Source: an uncultured Mycoplasmatota bacterium
Lineage (GTDB): Bacteria; Bacillota_I; Bacilli_A; RF39; UBA660
DNA: 64,000 nucleotides
Direction of reading: 5' to 3'
NCBI GenBank assembly: GCA_937944975.1
Contig: CALEBF010000016.1
Location: 72,261 to 136,260 of the forward strand
Positions 8,774 to 17,183 of this stretch are shown here, piece by piece. Below the pieces are notes generated by a model. It was given only the letters and a program-made list of their open reading frames with translations. It searched no databases and was not told where the DNA came from. Each line of letters starts with the position of its first letter. Within the stretch, counting starts at the first letter, position 1. A program made the translations under genes and the position numbers.

Positions 8774-9442
8774 ATGATGGATACAAAAATATTAAGAAAT
8801 TTATCATACGGTGTCTACATCGTATCGACGATGGATCAAGAAAAACCAGTAGGATGTGTTGCTAATAGTGTTATGCAAATCACATCCGATCCAATCACTG
8901 TTGCGATTAGTATCAATCATGATAACTATACAAATCAAATAATCAAGGATTTTAAAAAATTTGCCATCAACATCTTGCCGGAAACAGTAGATATGAATTG
9001 GATTGGTACATTTGGATTTGAATCTAGTAAAAATATAAATAAATTCGAACATATCGATTATCGTATGGAACAATCACTTCCAATATTACCATCTACTTGT
9101 GGAGCATTACTATGTGAAGTAAAAGAAACGATTGAAACTTCAACACATACAATTTTTATCGGAACTGTTTATGAAACAGTTTCTGCAACCAACGATAATC
9201 CTATGACATATGCATATTATCATCAAGTAAAAAAGGGAACTTCACCTAAAAATGCACCAACCTATATTGCAAATGAAGCGGCAGAGAAAAGTGAAGCAAA
9301 AGAGGATACAAAAGAAAAAAAGAAGACAAAATGGGTTTGTACAGTCTGTGGATATGTTGTAGAAATGGATGAACTTCCAGATGACTTTAGATGTCCGATC
9401 TGTGGACGTGGAAAAGAAGCTTTTAAAAAATTAGAGGACTAA
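8774..9442 (+). CDS. Flavin reductase-rubredoxin fusion (high-molecular-weight rubredoxin, Hrb type)
   Basis: 222-aa protein. Residues ~1-160 are a flavin-reductase-like FMN-binding domain (SYGVYIVSTMD, GCVANSVMQIT). A charged linker follows, rich in Lys and Glu, and then a C-terminal rubredoxin with two Cys pairs (CTVCGY and CPICGRG). In Moorella, Hrb passes electrons from NAD(P)H to flavodiiron proteins and rubrerythrin for oxygen or peroxide removal. A similar role in an anaerobe is inferred. ATGs at 8774 and 8777 are both possible; AGGTG precedes them. A bidirectional terminator follows. Confidence 0.88.
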   Translation: MMDTKILRNLSYGVYIVSTMDQEKPVGCVANSVMQITSDPITVAISINHDNYTNQIIKDFKKFAINILPETVDMNWIGTFGFESSKNINKFEHIDYRMEQSLPILPSTCGALLCEVKETIETSTHTIFIGTVYETVSATNDNPMTYAYYHQVKKGTSPKNAPTYIANEAAEKSEAKEDTKEKKKTKWVCTVCGYVVEMDELPDDFRCPICGRGKEAFKKLED

Positions 9443-9467
9443 AAAAGGTACGTTATCGTACCTTTTT
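9442..9467. terminator. Bidirectional terminator between Hrb and SDR genes
   Basis: AAAAAGGTACG-TTAT-CGTACCTTTTT. It serves the plus-strand Hrb gene and the converging minus-strand SDR gene. Confidence 0.85.
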
Positions 9468-10218
9468 ATGATCCTTTCTTTTTTTGTATATGATAAGTAA
9501 TTTTTAATAATAATTTTGTAGGAACAAAGCGATAAAAAACATGAACTAACTTCATTCGAATTCCTGGAACGATAACTAACTTGCGACGAAACATTTGCTC
9601 GAGTGCATAATGAGCAACATCATAGCTAGTTAATGCATTCAGTGAAAACTCAACCCCTGCTACTTTATTAAAGTTTGTACTAACAGGTCCTGGGCAAAGT
9701 GCACCAATATATACATGGCTTCCACTTTGTCTTAACTCTTCGTAAATTGCTTCTGTGAAATGTAATACATACGCTTTCGTTGCATAATAAGTTGCCATCA
9801 TTGGTCCTGGCATAAAAGCTGCAGAAGATGCTACATTCAAAATATACCCTTTATCCTTTTTCTTAAAATCTTCTAAAAATAATTTTGTCAAACAATGCAC
9901 TGCTTTAATATTCGTATCGATCATATCTAATTCCTTTTCCAATTTTAAAGAAGTGAATTCACCATATAATCCGAATCCTGCATTGTTAATTACAATGTCG
10001 ATGTCCTTATCTTTCACTTGATCATACAACTCTGTACAATTGTATACACTAGATATATCGAGATTAATAATTTCTACATTCGTTTTTAATTCTTTTTTCA
10101 ACTGTGAAAGCCTTGTCTTACGACGAGCTACTAAAATCAAATCATAACCTCTCTCACTTAAAAGACGAGCCATATCCCGTCCAATTCCTGAGCTAGCTCC
10201 CGTGATTAATGCTAACAT
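9466..10218 (-). CDS. SDR-family NAD(P)-dependent oxidoreductase
   Basis: 250-aa short-chain dehydrogenase of the YqjQ/DltE-like subgroup. It has TGASSGIG (cofactor), NNAGFG, NVASSAA with the catalytic Ser, and YYATKAY with Tyr and Lys. The C-terminal half resembles the GPVSTNF-containing group that acts on unknown carbonyl substrates. The start at 10218 (MLALITG) was chosen because AGGGTG is 6 nt upstream. Transcribed alone from a consensus promoter. Confidence 0.87.
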   Translation of the reverse strand: MLALITGASSGIGRDMARLLSERGYDLILVARRKTRLSQLKKELKTNVEIINLDISSVYNCTELYDQVKDKDIDIVINNAGFGLYGEFTSLKLEKELDMIDTNIKAVHCLTKLFLEDFKKKDKGYILNVASSAAFMPGPMMATYYATKAYVLHFTEAIYEELRQSGSHVYIGALCPGPVSTNFNKVAGVEFSLNALTSYDVAHYALEQMFRRKLVIVPGIRMKLVHVFYRFVPTKLLLKITYHIQKKKGS

Positions 10219-10236
10219 AAACATCACCCTGCAATC

Positions 10237-10265
10237 ATTATAACCCACTTGCGTATGAATTTCAA
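10237..10265 (-). promoter_or_regulatory. Sigma-A promoter of the minus-strand SDR gene
   Basis: TTGAAA (10265-10260), 17-bp spacer, TATAAT (10242-10237). The spacer end and -10 read CAAGTGGGTTATAAT, a 15-mer repeated at the promoter near 14650. Confidence 0.8.
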
Positions 10266-10336
10266 ACAAATTCGTCTTATTATATATTTTTATTACATAC
10301 AAAATATGCTAAAATAAAATAGAAATGAGGGATCGT

Positions 10337-11002
10337 ATGAAATTAGCTATTATTGTCGCAATGGAAAAAGAGATTGAACTATTAATCGAGTATTACGAAG
10401 CAAAAGAAACATCTTCAACACATCATATCTATCAATCTCAAAAATATCCAAATATATACATATCACGTAGTGGGATCGGAAAAGTAAATGCTGCAATGAA
10501 TACACAATATCTTATCGATACTTATGAACCAAATTATATTATTAATACAGGTTGTGCAGGAAGTCTTGTAGATAGCGTACATATCATGGATACAGTCGTT
10601 GCAAAATTTTCCACTTACCACGATTTCTTACCATTGAGAATTATGAAACAAAATACACCAGATGAAGGCAAAATCGAAAGTAGCATTGATATGTTAAATC
10701 AAGCAGAACAAGTTCTAAGAGAACGAAAAGAACCATATCATATTGGTACAATTTGCAGTGGAGATTGTTTTGTAACCAATGAATTACAAAGAGATCAGAT
10801 ATACGAACAAACAGAAGCTTTATGCGTCGACATGGAAAGTGCTAGCATCGCCCACGTAGCAAAGAAAAATAACATTCCTTTTATATCGATACGAACGATA
10901 TCAGATTTTTCGGATGGTGCAGAAGAAAAAGAGCAAGAAGCAGCTAATGTAGCAAGCCAAATCGTAATTGAAATTGTAAAGAATTATGAAAAAACTATTT
11001 GA
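10337..11002 (+). CDS. mtnN: 5'-methylthioadenosine/S-adenosylhomocysteine nucleosidase
   Basis: 221-aa purine nucleosidase that cleaves MTA and SAH to adenine and the thioribose or ribosyl-homocysteine. It starts KLAIIVAMEKEIELL. Family motifs are SGIGKVNAA, NTGCAGS, the CVDMESASIAHVA segment with the substrate-binding Met-Glu, and RTISDFSDG with the catalytic Asp. The start at 10337 has GAGGGA upstream. It recycles the by-product of SAM methylation. A small membrane-protein ORF overlaps its 3' end. Confidence 0.94.
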   Translation: MKLAIIVAMEKEIELLIEYYEAKETSSTHHIYQSQKYPNIYISRSGIGKVNAAMNTQYLIDTYEPNYIINTGCAGSLVDSVHIMDTVVAKFSTYHDFLPLRIMKQNTPDEGKIESSIDMLNQAEQVLRERKEPYHIGTICSGDCFVTNELQRDQIYEQTEALCVDMESASIAHVAKKNNIPFISIRTISDFSDGAEEKEQEAANVASQIVIEIVKNYEKTI

Positions 11003-11099
11003 TTGGTTAATTGAGTATGATATGGGAGAATTTATTGTTCTTATTGGTGGATTCCTACTAACCATTATCGCTTTTATCATATTTTATTTTGTTAATTAA
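10986..11099 (+). CDS. Possible small single-span membrane protein (37 aa)
   Basis: MKKLFDWLIE followed by DMGEF and one hydrophobic helix (about residues 17-35). It overlaps the last 17 bases of mtnN in another frame and ends just before the terminator hairpin. No strong RBS is seen, although overlap with mtnN could allow coupled translation. Coding status is uncertain. Confidence 0.4.
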   Translation: MKKLFDWLIEYDMGEFIVLIGGFLLTIIAFIIFYFVN

Positions 11100-11131
11100 A
11101 AAGATATAGATTATAAAACTATATCTTTTTT
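11098..11131. terminator. Bidirectional terminator between mtnN and the ABC locus
   Basis: AAAAAGATATAG / CTATATCTTTTT, a perfect 12-bp stem with a 9-nt loop. It contains the stop codon of the converging ABC ATPase gene. Confidence 0.85.
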
Positions 11132-11751
11132 AGTGTTCCCCCATTTAATGAATATACTTCGTCACACAGCGAATCAATATCTTCTCTCAAATGTGTAGCT
11201 AGTAAAATTAATTTACCCCTCTTTTTTTCCTCTTTTAAAACATTTCTAATTTTTGATATACTATCTTCATCCAATCCATTAAATGGCTCATCCAATATGA
11301 TGACATCTGGATCTTCCATTAGTACTTGAGCAATTCCTAATTTTTGTTTCATTCCTAAAGAGTATTTGTGATATTTTTTATTCCGTTCTTCACATAAATT
11401 AACTAATTTCAAAGTGTCTAATATTTCTTTTTCACCTATTTTCTTTTGAATAGAAGCTAATAATTTTAAATTTTCTAATCCTGTTAAATCTGGCAAAAAA
11501 TGTGGTTTTTCTATCAACGCTCTTGTTTTAGGTGGAAATTTTTTCTCTCGAATTATATTTTCGCCATCAAATAATATTACACCTTCTGAAGGCTCATAAA
11601 ATCCACAAATCATTTTTAATAAAACACTCTTCCCACAGCCATTCCTTCCAATCAACCCGTATATCTTTCCAGACTGCAGTTCTAAATTCACATTTTGCAA
11701 TACCTTTGTTTTATCAAAAATTTTAGAAACATTCTGTAACTCTATTTTCAT
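11119..11751 (-). CDS. ABC transporter ATP-binding protein
   Basis: 210-aa ABC ATPase with all functional motifs: Walker A GRNGCGKS, signature YSLGMKQKLGIAQ, Walker B VIILDEPFNGLD and H-loop ATHLRED. The LGMKQ-type signature is typical of ABC-2 exporters for antibiotics, bacteriocins and lantibiotic immunity. Its ATG directly follows the stop of the upstream membrane gene (GGAGG RBS). It is the last gene of a five-gene locus encoding a secreted protein and three membrane proteins. Confidence 0.9.
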   Translation of the reverse strand: MKIELQNVSKIFDKTKVLQNVNLELQSGKIYGLIGRNGCGKSVLLKMICGFYEPSEGVILFDGENIIREKKFPPKTRALIEKPHFLPDLTGLENLKLLASIQKKIGEKEILDTLKLVNLCEERNKKYHKYSLGMKQKLGIAQVLMEDPDVIILDEPFNGLDEDSISKIRNVLKEEKKRGKLILLATHLREDIDSLCDEVYSLNGGTLKKI

Positions 11752-12435
11752 TTATATCCCTCCTACCTTCTGTATTAATTTCATATAATTCTTCTTTACG
11801 TACAAAATATTAAATATAGATACCAAAAAAATAAATAATCCCAAATATCCCATAATTTCCCAACATTTAAAAATATTCTTAGGTAATAAACAAATAAAAA
11901 TACTACAACATATTATATCAATTATCAACCAAGTTTTAGAATATGTGGAACATAAAATCAAAAATAATATAAAAACAATTACAGCACTGGTATAAATAGT
12001 ATCTATTAAAAAAATAGATATAATCTTATCCAATTGTATTGAATGTTGAAATAACAAAACAATCACTCCTGGTATCCAATACCCAATCAATTTTAATATA
12101 AAAATAAATATAAATAAAAAGCATATCCTCTGTAATATCCATAGAGTTGGATTCATTCTCAAAAAAATATTTTCTAATTGAAACTTTATATCTTTTACAT
12201 AAAGATCTAACATCAGAAACAAATAAGTAAATAATTGAAATAAATACATTAAAAATTCCATAATATTTGCATTTTGTCTTAAATTTGTTCCAAACATTAT
12301 TTCATACAGAAAAATTTCATCTTGACTACCTATATAATATGTAAAAGACAAAAATGGTACTAAAAAAAGCAATATTAAAAAGTATTTTCTCCTATGCAAC
12401 AAATAAGATATGTCATTTCGTAATAAATATCTCAT
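11752..12435 (-). CDS. ABC-2-like permease subunit, unassigned
   Basis: 227-aa very hydrophobic protein with about six predicted membrane helices and Phe/Ile-rich composition. No family motif was recognised. Its position between an ABC ATPase and a second hydrophobic protein, with zero-base junctions on both sides, makes it a likely permease half. The DNA is visibly more A+T-rich than the ribosomal genes, which fits acquisition by transfer. Confidence 0.6.
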   Translation of the reverse strand: MRYLLRNDISYLLHRRKYFLILLFLVPFLSFTYYIGSQDEIFLYEIMFGTNLRQNANIMEFLMYLFQLFTYLFLMLDLYVKDIKFQLENIFLRMNPTLWILQRICFLFIFIFILKLIGYWIPGVIVLLFQHSIQLDKIISIFLIDTIYTSAVIVFILFLILCSTYSKTWLIIDIICCSIFICLLPKNIFKCWEIMGYLGLFIFLVSIFNILYVKKNYMKLIQKVGGI

Positions 12436-13182
12436 TTATACCCCTCGTTTCCGGTATTTATATAAGTAGATAGCAACTGCTGAGATAAATAAAAAACATA
12501 AATAACATAGCGAAGATACCAGTTCGATGGTAAAATTTGGATAAGTTATATTAAGAAAAGATGTCCATGGTAATATTAATAATATAAAGTGATATTGAAC
12601 CCCATTCAACAATATAAAACCACTTAAAAATACAATGATAAATAAAATTATTTTTCCAAAATGACGTGGGTTATAAAAAAGTGAAAATATAACTGAACAT
12701 AGAATACTAAATAAAATAAAACGAACCATATAAAATGTAACATAAATTAAATTATTAACCGGATATTCTGCCCACTGATGAATTTTATACATACCATAAT
12801 TAGTTAAATTAAGAAAGGCCAGAAACAAAATTAAAAATTGAATAATATATATAACATCTGATAAGATCACTAAATAGATTAATTCCCTCATGCAATTTTT
12901 TTTATTTCTTAATCTAATTTGATATGCATCTAAATAATCAAAAAACACTAAGCATACTTGCATCGTCAAAAAGAATAATGATATCAAAAATAATATTTGA
13001 AACATTGGAAAAGTAAAAACTACATAAATAGCATCAATATAATTCCCTACACCACTCGCAAGTCCAAAAACAGCATATAGACAAATCAGAATATTCACAA
13101 AAAACAAAGCCTTATATCTTTCATTATCTGTAATATAATTCAATATAGAAAAATAACGCTTTTTATCCCATATGTTTTTCAC
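12436..13182 (-). CDS. ABC-2-like permease subunit, unassigned
   Basis: 248-aa hydrophobic protein with about six membrane helices. After a charged N terminus (MKNIWDKKRYF) come alternating helices; it ends in YLYKYRKRG. It overlaps the upstream 326-aa gene by 20 bases and abuts the next gene. Probably dimerises with the 227-aa protein in one exporter. No known family was recognised. Confidence 0.6.
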   Translation of the reverse strand: MKNIWDKKRYFSILNYITDNERYKALFFVNILICLYAVFGLASGVGNYIDAIYVVFTFPMFQILFLISLFFLTMQVCLVFFDYLDAYQIRLRNKKNCMRELIYLVILSDVIYIIQFLILFLAFLNLTNYGMYKIHQWAEYPVNNLIYVTFYMVRFILFSILCSVIFSLFYNPRHFGKIILFIIVFLSGFILLNGVQYHFILLILPWTSFLNITYPNFTIELVSSLCYLCFLFISAVAIYLYKYRKRGV

Positions 13183-14143
13183 ACATCATCACCACCTGAG
13201 ATTTTTTACCATATCTTTTCCTTATGAAGATGACTAATACAATCAAAAGAACAATAGGAATAAAACATACTAGATAATAATTAACGTCTCCATTAAAATA
13301 ATAATACCCCGTCAGACTAAAATAATCATATAAATTTTTTATCCCCAAAATTTTATTAATTAAAACTGTATAAACACCCATTAAAACAAAAATAATCATA
13401 ATCAAATTCATCACATATCCCATGATAATACTAACAATCTTACTTTTATTATGAAAACAACTGGCAAAAGCAATCAGTCCATAGCAAAAACTTAAAACAA
13501 ATTGTGCAAAACAAATAATACAACCATACAATAAAAAGTTTTGATACTTCCACTCACTATATACACTCATTCCTTTCACTGTCTCTGATATATTAAAATT
13601 AAAATTCGTAACAAATGACGATATAACAAAAATAAAGATCAAAGATATAGGAACAATTAATGCGATTTGGGCTATTTTTTTCATATAACGTTTAAAAACC
13701 AATGAATACTCAGATCTTGTAAAATAATTCGTAATATATCCGGTACTAATTTCACAATGAATTGTTCCAACAACCGCAATACATATTAAAAGAGGAGATA
13801 GAAATTGTAATATAGCAAAATTCGTATTTTCAACAATTTCAGATGTCAATGTAATTGAATCTAACGAACGATACTTTTTTACTGGATCTAAATTTATTAC
13901 ATAATCCTTTACTAATTCATCATAAGAGATTTCTGTGCCATCTTGATCTATATTTCCACTAAATCTTTTGCATAATGAATAATTTTCATTTCTTTTCTCA
14001 TAACATTCCTCTTTAATTTGATAATAATAATCTACATAACCATATTGTTCTTTATAATATTGATAAAATGAAAATAAAATTAAAATAAACATTATAAATA
14101 TGATAAATAGAATATACTTATTTTTTTTTAAAAACAATTTCAT
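13163..14143 (-). CDS. ABC permease-like membrane protein with extracytoplasmic domain
   Basis: 326-aa protein. It has an N-terminal membrane anchor (residues ~10-28), an extracytoplasmic stretch of about 75 residues rich in Tyr, Glu and Lys with two Cys, then about five further membrane helices and a basic tail. This is the layout of ABC-2 permeases with a large first loop, as in MacB-unrelated bacteriocin or lantibiotic export and immunity systems. Substrate unknown; the adjacent secreted 132-aa protein is the obvious candidate. Confidence 0.6.
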   Translation of the reverse strand: MKLFLKKNKYILFIIFIMFILILFSFYQYYKEQYGYVDYYYQIKEECYEKRNENYSLCKRFSGNIDQDGTEISYDELVKDYVINLDPVKKYRSLDSITLTSEIVENTNFAILQFLSPLLICIAVVGTIHCEISTGYITNYFTRSEYSLVFKRYMKKIAQIALIVPISLIFIFVISSFVTNFNFNISETVKGMSVYSEWKYQNFLLYGCIICFAQFVLSFCYGLIAFASCFHNKSKIVSIIMGYVMNLIMIIFVLMGVYTVLINKILGIKNLYDYFSLTGYYYFNGDVNYYLVCFIPIVLLIVLVIFIRKRYGKKSQVVMMCEKHMG

Positions 14144-14205
14144 ATATTTTAATTACCTCCATATATAACGAAGATAGGAATTCTATAGATTAATGAAATT
14201 CTACT

Positions 14206-14604
14206 TTAATTAATATTCCAGTTTCCGTAAAATGTTGCCGTTGTTAATAATTGTTTATCTGAACGTAAATTTAATTTATAAGGCTCTATTTGTTTATTAC
14301 TTCCTGTAATTACTGCCCATTTATTTTGAGGAACTGTTACCCAATTACTATAATTTCCTCCACCATATACTGCATAAGTTCTAGCTTTAATTGCTCTTGG
14401 ATCATGTGTAATATTATCGTAACTTTGCGTTTTCATAACAGATTGATTTCCTGTCGTCTGCTTATTATATTCTTTTGATACCCAACTCATTTGCATAATA
14501 GGTATTTGAATATTAACTATTTCTACAACTAATGCACTCACACCACTCAAAGACATAATCATAGTTACAATAAATATTCCAAACGCATATTTAACATATT
14601 TCAA
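14206..14604 (-). CDS. Secreted 132-aa protein, possible substrate of the adjacent ABC exporter
   Basis: It begins with a signal-peptide-like segment (KYVKYAFGIFIVTMIMSLSG, residues 2-21). The mature part is polar and Tyr/Asn/Thr-rich, has no Cys, and ends LLTTATFYGNWNIN. It leads the ABC operon from a consensus promoter. The arrangement (secreted small protein, three membrane proteins, ATPase) resembles bacteriocin or peptide loci. Similarity to lactococcin 972-type or DUF2712 proteins crossed my mind but cannot be shown from the sequence alone. Function unknown. Confidence 0.6.
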   Translation of the reverse strand: MKYVKYAFGIFIVTMIMSLSGVSALVVEIVNIQIPIMQMSWVSKEYNKQTTGNQSVMKTQSYDNITHDPRAIKARTYAVYGGGNYSNWVTVPQNKWAVITGSNKQIEPYKLNLRSDKQLLTTATFYGNWNIN

Positions 14605-14648
14605 AGATAATCACTCCTTTCTACCATTTCCTTCCTATCTTCATTTTT

Positions 14649-14677
14649 ATTATAACCCACTTGTATTCTATATGCAA
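14649..14677 (-). promoter_or_regulatory. Sigma-A promoter of the secreted-protein/ABC locus
   Basis: TTGCAT (14677-14672), 17-bp spacer, TATAAT (14654-14649). It shares CAAGTGGGTTATAAT with the promoter at 10237. Confidence 0.8.
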
Positions 14678-14688
14678 TATTTTTTTAC

Positions 14689-14714
14689 AAAAAAAGATGC
14701 AACTATTTTGCATC
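14689..14714 (-). terminator. Terminator of the ribosomal protein superoperon, after rplQ
   Basis: GATGCAA-AATAG-TTGCATC followed by seven T on the minus strand. It overlaps the rplQ stop. Confidence 0.85.
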
Positions 14715-15059
14715 TCCTTCTACTAATTCTAAAATTACCATTAAAGCATCGTCACCTTTGCGCTCATTTAATTTTAAAATTCTTGTATATCCACCATTTC
14801 TTGTTGCATAACGTACTGCTAAATCGTCAAATACTTTTTTAACAGCTTCATTGTCGTTTTGTAAGAAAGCAAGTGCTTTTCTTCTTGCAACTAATGATCC
14901 ATCTTTTCCGTAAGTAATCATCTTATCAAGAAACTTACGAGCTTCTTTTGCTCTAGTTTCAGTTGTTTGGATTCTTTCGTTCATGATGAGATCTTTCGTT
15001 AGATTGGCAAGCATACTTCTTCTATGTTTATTATTAACTCCTAATTTTCTATAAGCCAT
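14703..15059 (-). CDS. rplQ: 50S ribosomal protein L17
   Basis: 118-aa L17. It starts AYRKLGVNNKHRRSMLANL; the ATRNGGYTRILKL motif lies near the C-terminal third. Last gene of the S10-spc-alpha transcription unit. In many Firmicutes the ecfA genes follow directly; here the accessory stretch 8.0-14.6 kb separates them. Confidence 0.97.
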   Translation of the reverse strand: MAYRKLGVNNKHRRSMLANLTKDLIMNERIQTTETRAKEARKFLDKMITYGKDGSLVARRKALAFLQNDNEAVKKVFDDLAVRYATRNGGYTRILKLNERKGDDALMVILELVEGDAK

Positions 15060-15076
15060 AATATTCCTCCTAACTA

Positions 15077-16027
15077 TTAGTCTTCATCGCGGAATTTAAG
15101 TCCCATATCTTTAATTTTATCGATAACTTCTTTTAAAGATTTTTTACCTAAATTACGAATTTTCATCATTTCTAATTCTGATTTTTCCGTCAAATCACCT
15201 AGTGTGTTAACTCCAGCTCTTTTTAAACAATTGTAAGCACGAACTGAGAAATCTAAATCATCGATAGAAGTCTCTAACTTCTTTAGCTTACTATCTTCTT
15301 GTTTTGCATTCATAATTCCTGTCGTATCAGCAATTTCACTTAAGTTAGTAATGATATTCAAATGTTCAATCATAATCTTAGCAGATAAAGCCATAGCTTC
15401 CTCTGGACGAATTGATCCCTTTGTATATACATTCATAATTAACTTATCGTAATTAGCATCTTGCCCAACACGAGCGCTTTCTACTTCGTAGCTAACTCTT
15501 TCAATTGGTGAATAGAGAGCATCGATAGGAATATATCCTAATTTTGTATTTTCAACGTATTTCTTGTTTTCATTAGATGGTACATAACCGCGACCATTGG
15601 CAACGATTAATTCCATGTCTAATTTTCCACCTTTAGATACTGTTGCAATTACTTGATCAGGATTCATAATTTCTACGTCTGCAGATGTTTGGATATCTCC
15701 AGCCGTAACTGTTTTCTCCCCACTTACAGACAAATGAAGAACCTTTTCCTCTTCTGTATGATTTTTTACAACGACATTTTTTAAGTTTAAGATAATCGTC
15801 GTAACATCTTCTACAACACCTTCCATCGTTTGAAATTCATGTGCGACACCATCAATTTTTACAGCTACAATAGCGCTTCCTGGCATACTTGATAACATGA
15901 TTCTTCTAAGTGCATTTCCGATTGTTGTACCAAATCCTCTTTCCAAAGGTTCTAATTCAAATTTCCCATAATTATTACTTTCTACATATTCTGTTATTTT
16001 GTAGACTGGTTTTTCAAAGTTTAACAT
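15077..16027 (-). CDS. rpoA: RNA polymerase alpha subunit
   Basis: 316-aa alpha subunit. The N-terminal dimerisation domain contains LEPLERGFGTTIGNALRR; the C-terminal domain has the helix-hairpin-helix motif RAGVNTLGDLTEKS, which contacts UP-element DNA and activators. The segment between the domains is rich in Asp and Lys. Standard position between rpsK and rplQ, GAGGA-type RBS. Confidence 0.98.
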   Translation of the reverse strand: MLNFEKPVYKITEYVESNNYGKFELEPLERGFGTTIGNALRRIMLSSMPGSAIVAVKIDGVAHEFQTMEGVVEDVTTIILNLKNVVVKNHTEEEKVLHLSVSGEKTVTAGDIQTSADVEIMNPDQVIATVSKGGKLDMELIVANGRGYVPSNENKKYVENTKLGYIPIDALYSPIERVSYEVESARVGQDANYDKLIMNVYTKGSIRPEEAMALSAKIMIEHLNIITNLSEIADTTGIMNAKQEDSKLKKLETSIDDLDFSVRAYNCLKRAGVNTLGDLTEKSELEMMKIRNLGKKSLKEVIDKIKDMGLKFRDED

Positions 16028-16047
16028 TCCTCAACACTCCTTTTCTT

Positions 16048-16431
16048 TTATCCACGTGGACGTTTTGGTGGGCGACATCCGTTATGTGGTATTGGTGTTA
16101 CATCAGTGATTGCAGTAATTTCAAGTCCAGCTGTTTGTAATGAACGAATGGCAGTTTCACGTCCTGATCCAATTCCTTTTACGAAAACTTCTACTTTTTT
16201 CATTCCCATAGCAACAGCTGCTTTTCCTGCAGCTTCAGCTGACATTCCAGCAGCAAATGGAGTTGATTTCTTACTTCCTTTGAACCCTAATGTTCCAGCA
16301 GAAGCCCAGCTGATTGCATTCCCTTCTTTATCACAAATTGTTACGATTGTGTTATTGAACGTTGAATGAACATAAGCTTTCCCCTCTGGTACATTCTTTT
16401 TCACTTTACGTTTTCTTGGTTTATAAGCCAT
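16048..16431 (-). CDS. rpsK: 30S ribosomal protein S11
   Basis: 127-aa platform protein S11. It has a basic N terminus, HSTFNNTIVTI, and the C-terminal DVTPIPHNGCRPPKRPRG that is near-universal. Follows rpsM by 26 bp. Confidence 0.98.
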   Translation of the reverse strand: MAYKPRKRKVKKNVPEGKAYVHSTFNNTIVTICDKEGNAISWASAGTLGFKGSKKSTPFAAGMSAEAAGKAAVAMGMKKVEVFVKGIGSGRETAIRSLQTAGLEITAITDVTPIPHNGCRPPKRPRG

Positions 16432-16457
16432 TTAAATAACCTCCTTTTTTTGCACTA

Positions 16458-16823
16458 CTATTTTTTCTTGTTCGCTACAGTCTTACCTTTACCCTTACGA
16501 GTTCTAGCATTACGATTTGTTCTTTGCCCTCTTACAGGTAAACCTTTTTTGTGACGAGTTCCTTGATATGAGTTAATTTCCATTTTTGTTTTGATGTTCA
16601 TATTAACTTCACGTCTTAAATCACCTTCAGTTAAATATTTGTTTACTTCATCACGAATACGGATTAACTCTTCATTTGTTAAATCTTTTGCTCTTGTATT
16701 TTCGTTAATATTTGCATCCTTACAAATCTTTGTTGCAAGTGCTTTTCCAATTCCATAAATGTAAGTCAATGCGATAACGATTCTTTTATTATTTGGTATA
16801 TCTACACCTTTAATACGCGCCAT
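16458..16823 (-). CDS. rpsM: 30S ribosomal protein S13
   Basis: 121-aa head protein S13. It starts ARIKGVDIPNNKR; YIYGIGKALA is the helix-hairpin-helix. The C terminus is GQRTNRNARTRKG followed by a Lys-rich tail contacting P-site tRNA. Confidence 0.98.
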   Translation of the reverse strand: MARIKGVDIPNNKRIVIALTYIYGIGKALATKICKDANINENTRAKDLTNEELIRIRDEVNKYLTEGDLRREVNMNIKTKMEINSYQGTRHKKGLPVRGQRTNRNARTRKGKGKTVANKKK

Positions 16824-16838
16824 AAAACACCTCCTATA

Positions 16839-16952
16839 TTAACCTTGTCTTTGTTTATGCTTAGGGTTTTCACAAATTACGTATACTTTCCCCTTACGTT
16901 TAATTACTCTACATTTATCACACATTGGTTTTACTGATGGTTTTACTTTCAT
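16839..16952 (-). CDS. rpmJ: 50S ribosomal protein L36
   Basis: 37-aa L36 found by reading the gap between rpsM and infA. It begins MKVKPSVKPMC and carries the zinc ligands C-x2-C (CDKC), a later Cys (VICENP) and His (KHKQRQG). This is the zinc-binding (C+) form. GGAGGGATTT-type RBS upstream. Confidence 0.97.
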   Translation of the reverse strand: MKVKPSVKPMCDKCRVIKRKGKVYVICENPKHKQRQG

Positions 16953-16963
16953 TCAAATCCCTC

Positions 16964-17179
16964 CTACTTTCTATAGGTTATGCGCCCACGTGTTAGATCA
17001 TATGGTGAAAGTTCTAGTGTTACTGTATCACCTGGTAAGATACGAATATAGTTCATACGCATCTTACCAGAAACGTGAGCAATTACAGTATGTTTGTTTT
17101 CAAGTTCTACTTTAAATCCACCCTTTGGTAATTTTTCAATTACCTTTCCTTCTACTTCAATAATATCATTTTTTGCCAT
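16964..17179 (-). CDS. infA: Translation initiation factor IF-1
   Basis: 71-aa single S1/OB-fold protein. It starts AKNDIIEVEGKVIEKLP, with HVSGKMRMNYIRILPGD and a C-terminal YDLTRGRITYRK. Binds the 30S A site during initiation. Lies between map and rpmJ as in other Firmicutes. Confidence 0.98.
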   Translation of the reverse strand: MAKNDIIEVEGKVIEKLPKGGFKVELENKHTVIAHVSGKMRMNYIRILPGDTVTLELSPYDLTRGRITYRK

Positions 17180-17183
17180 ATTA

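Noticed and set aside
14206..14604. Lactococcin 972 family bacteriocin
   Set aside because: The size, signal peptide and exporter context fit, but the mature sequence does not show the family's Trp/His/Tyr pattern well enough to name it.
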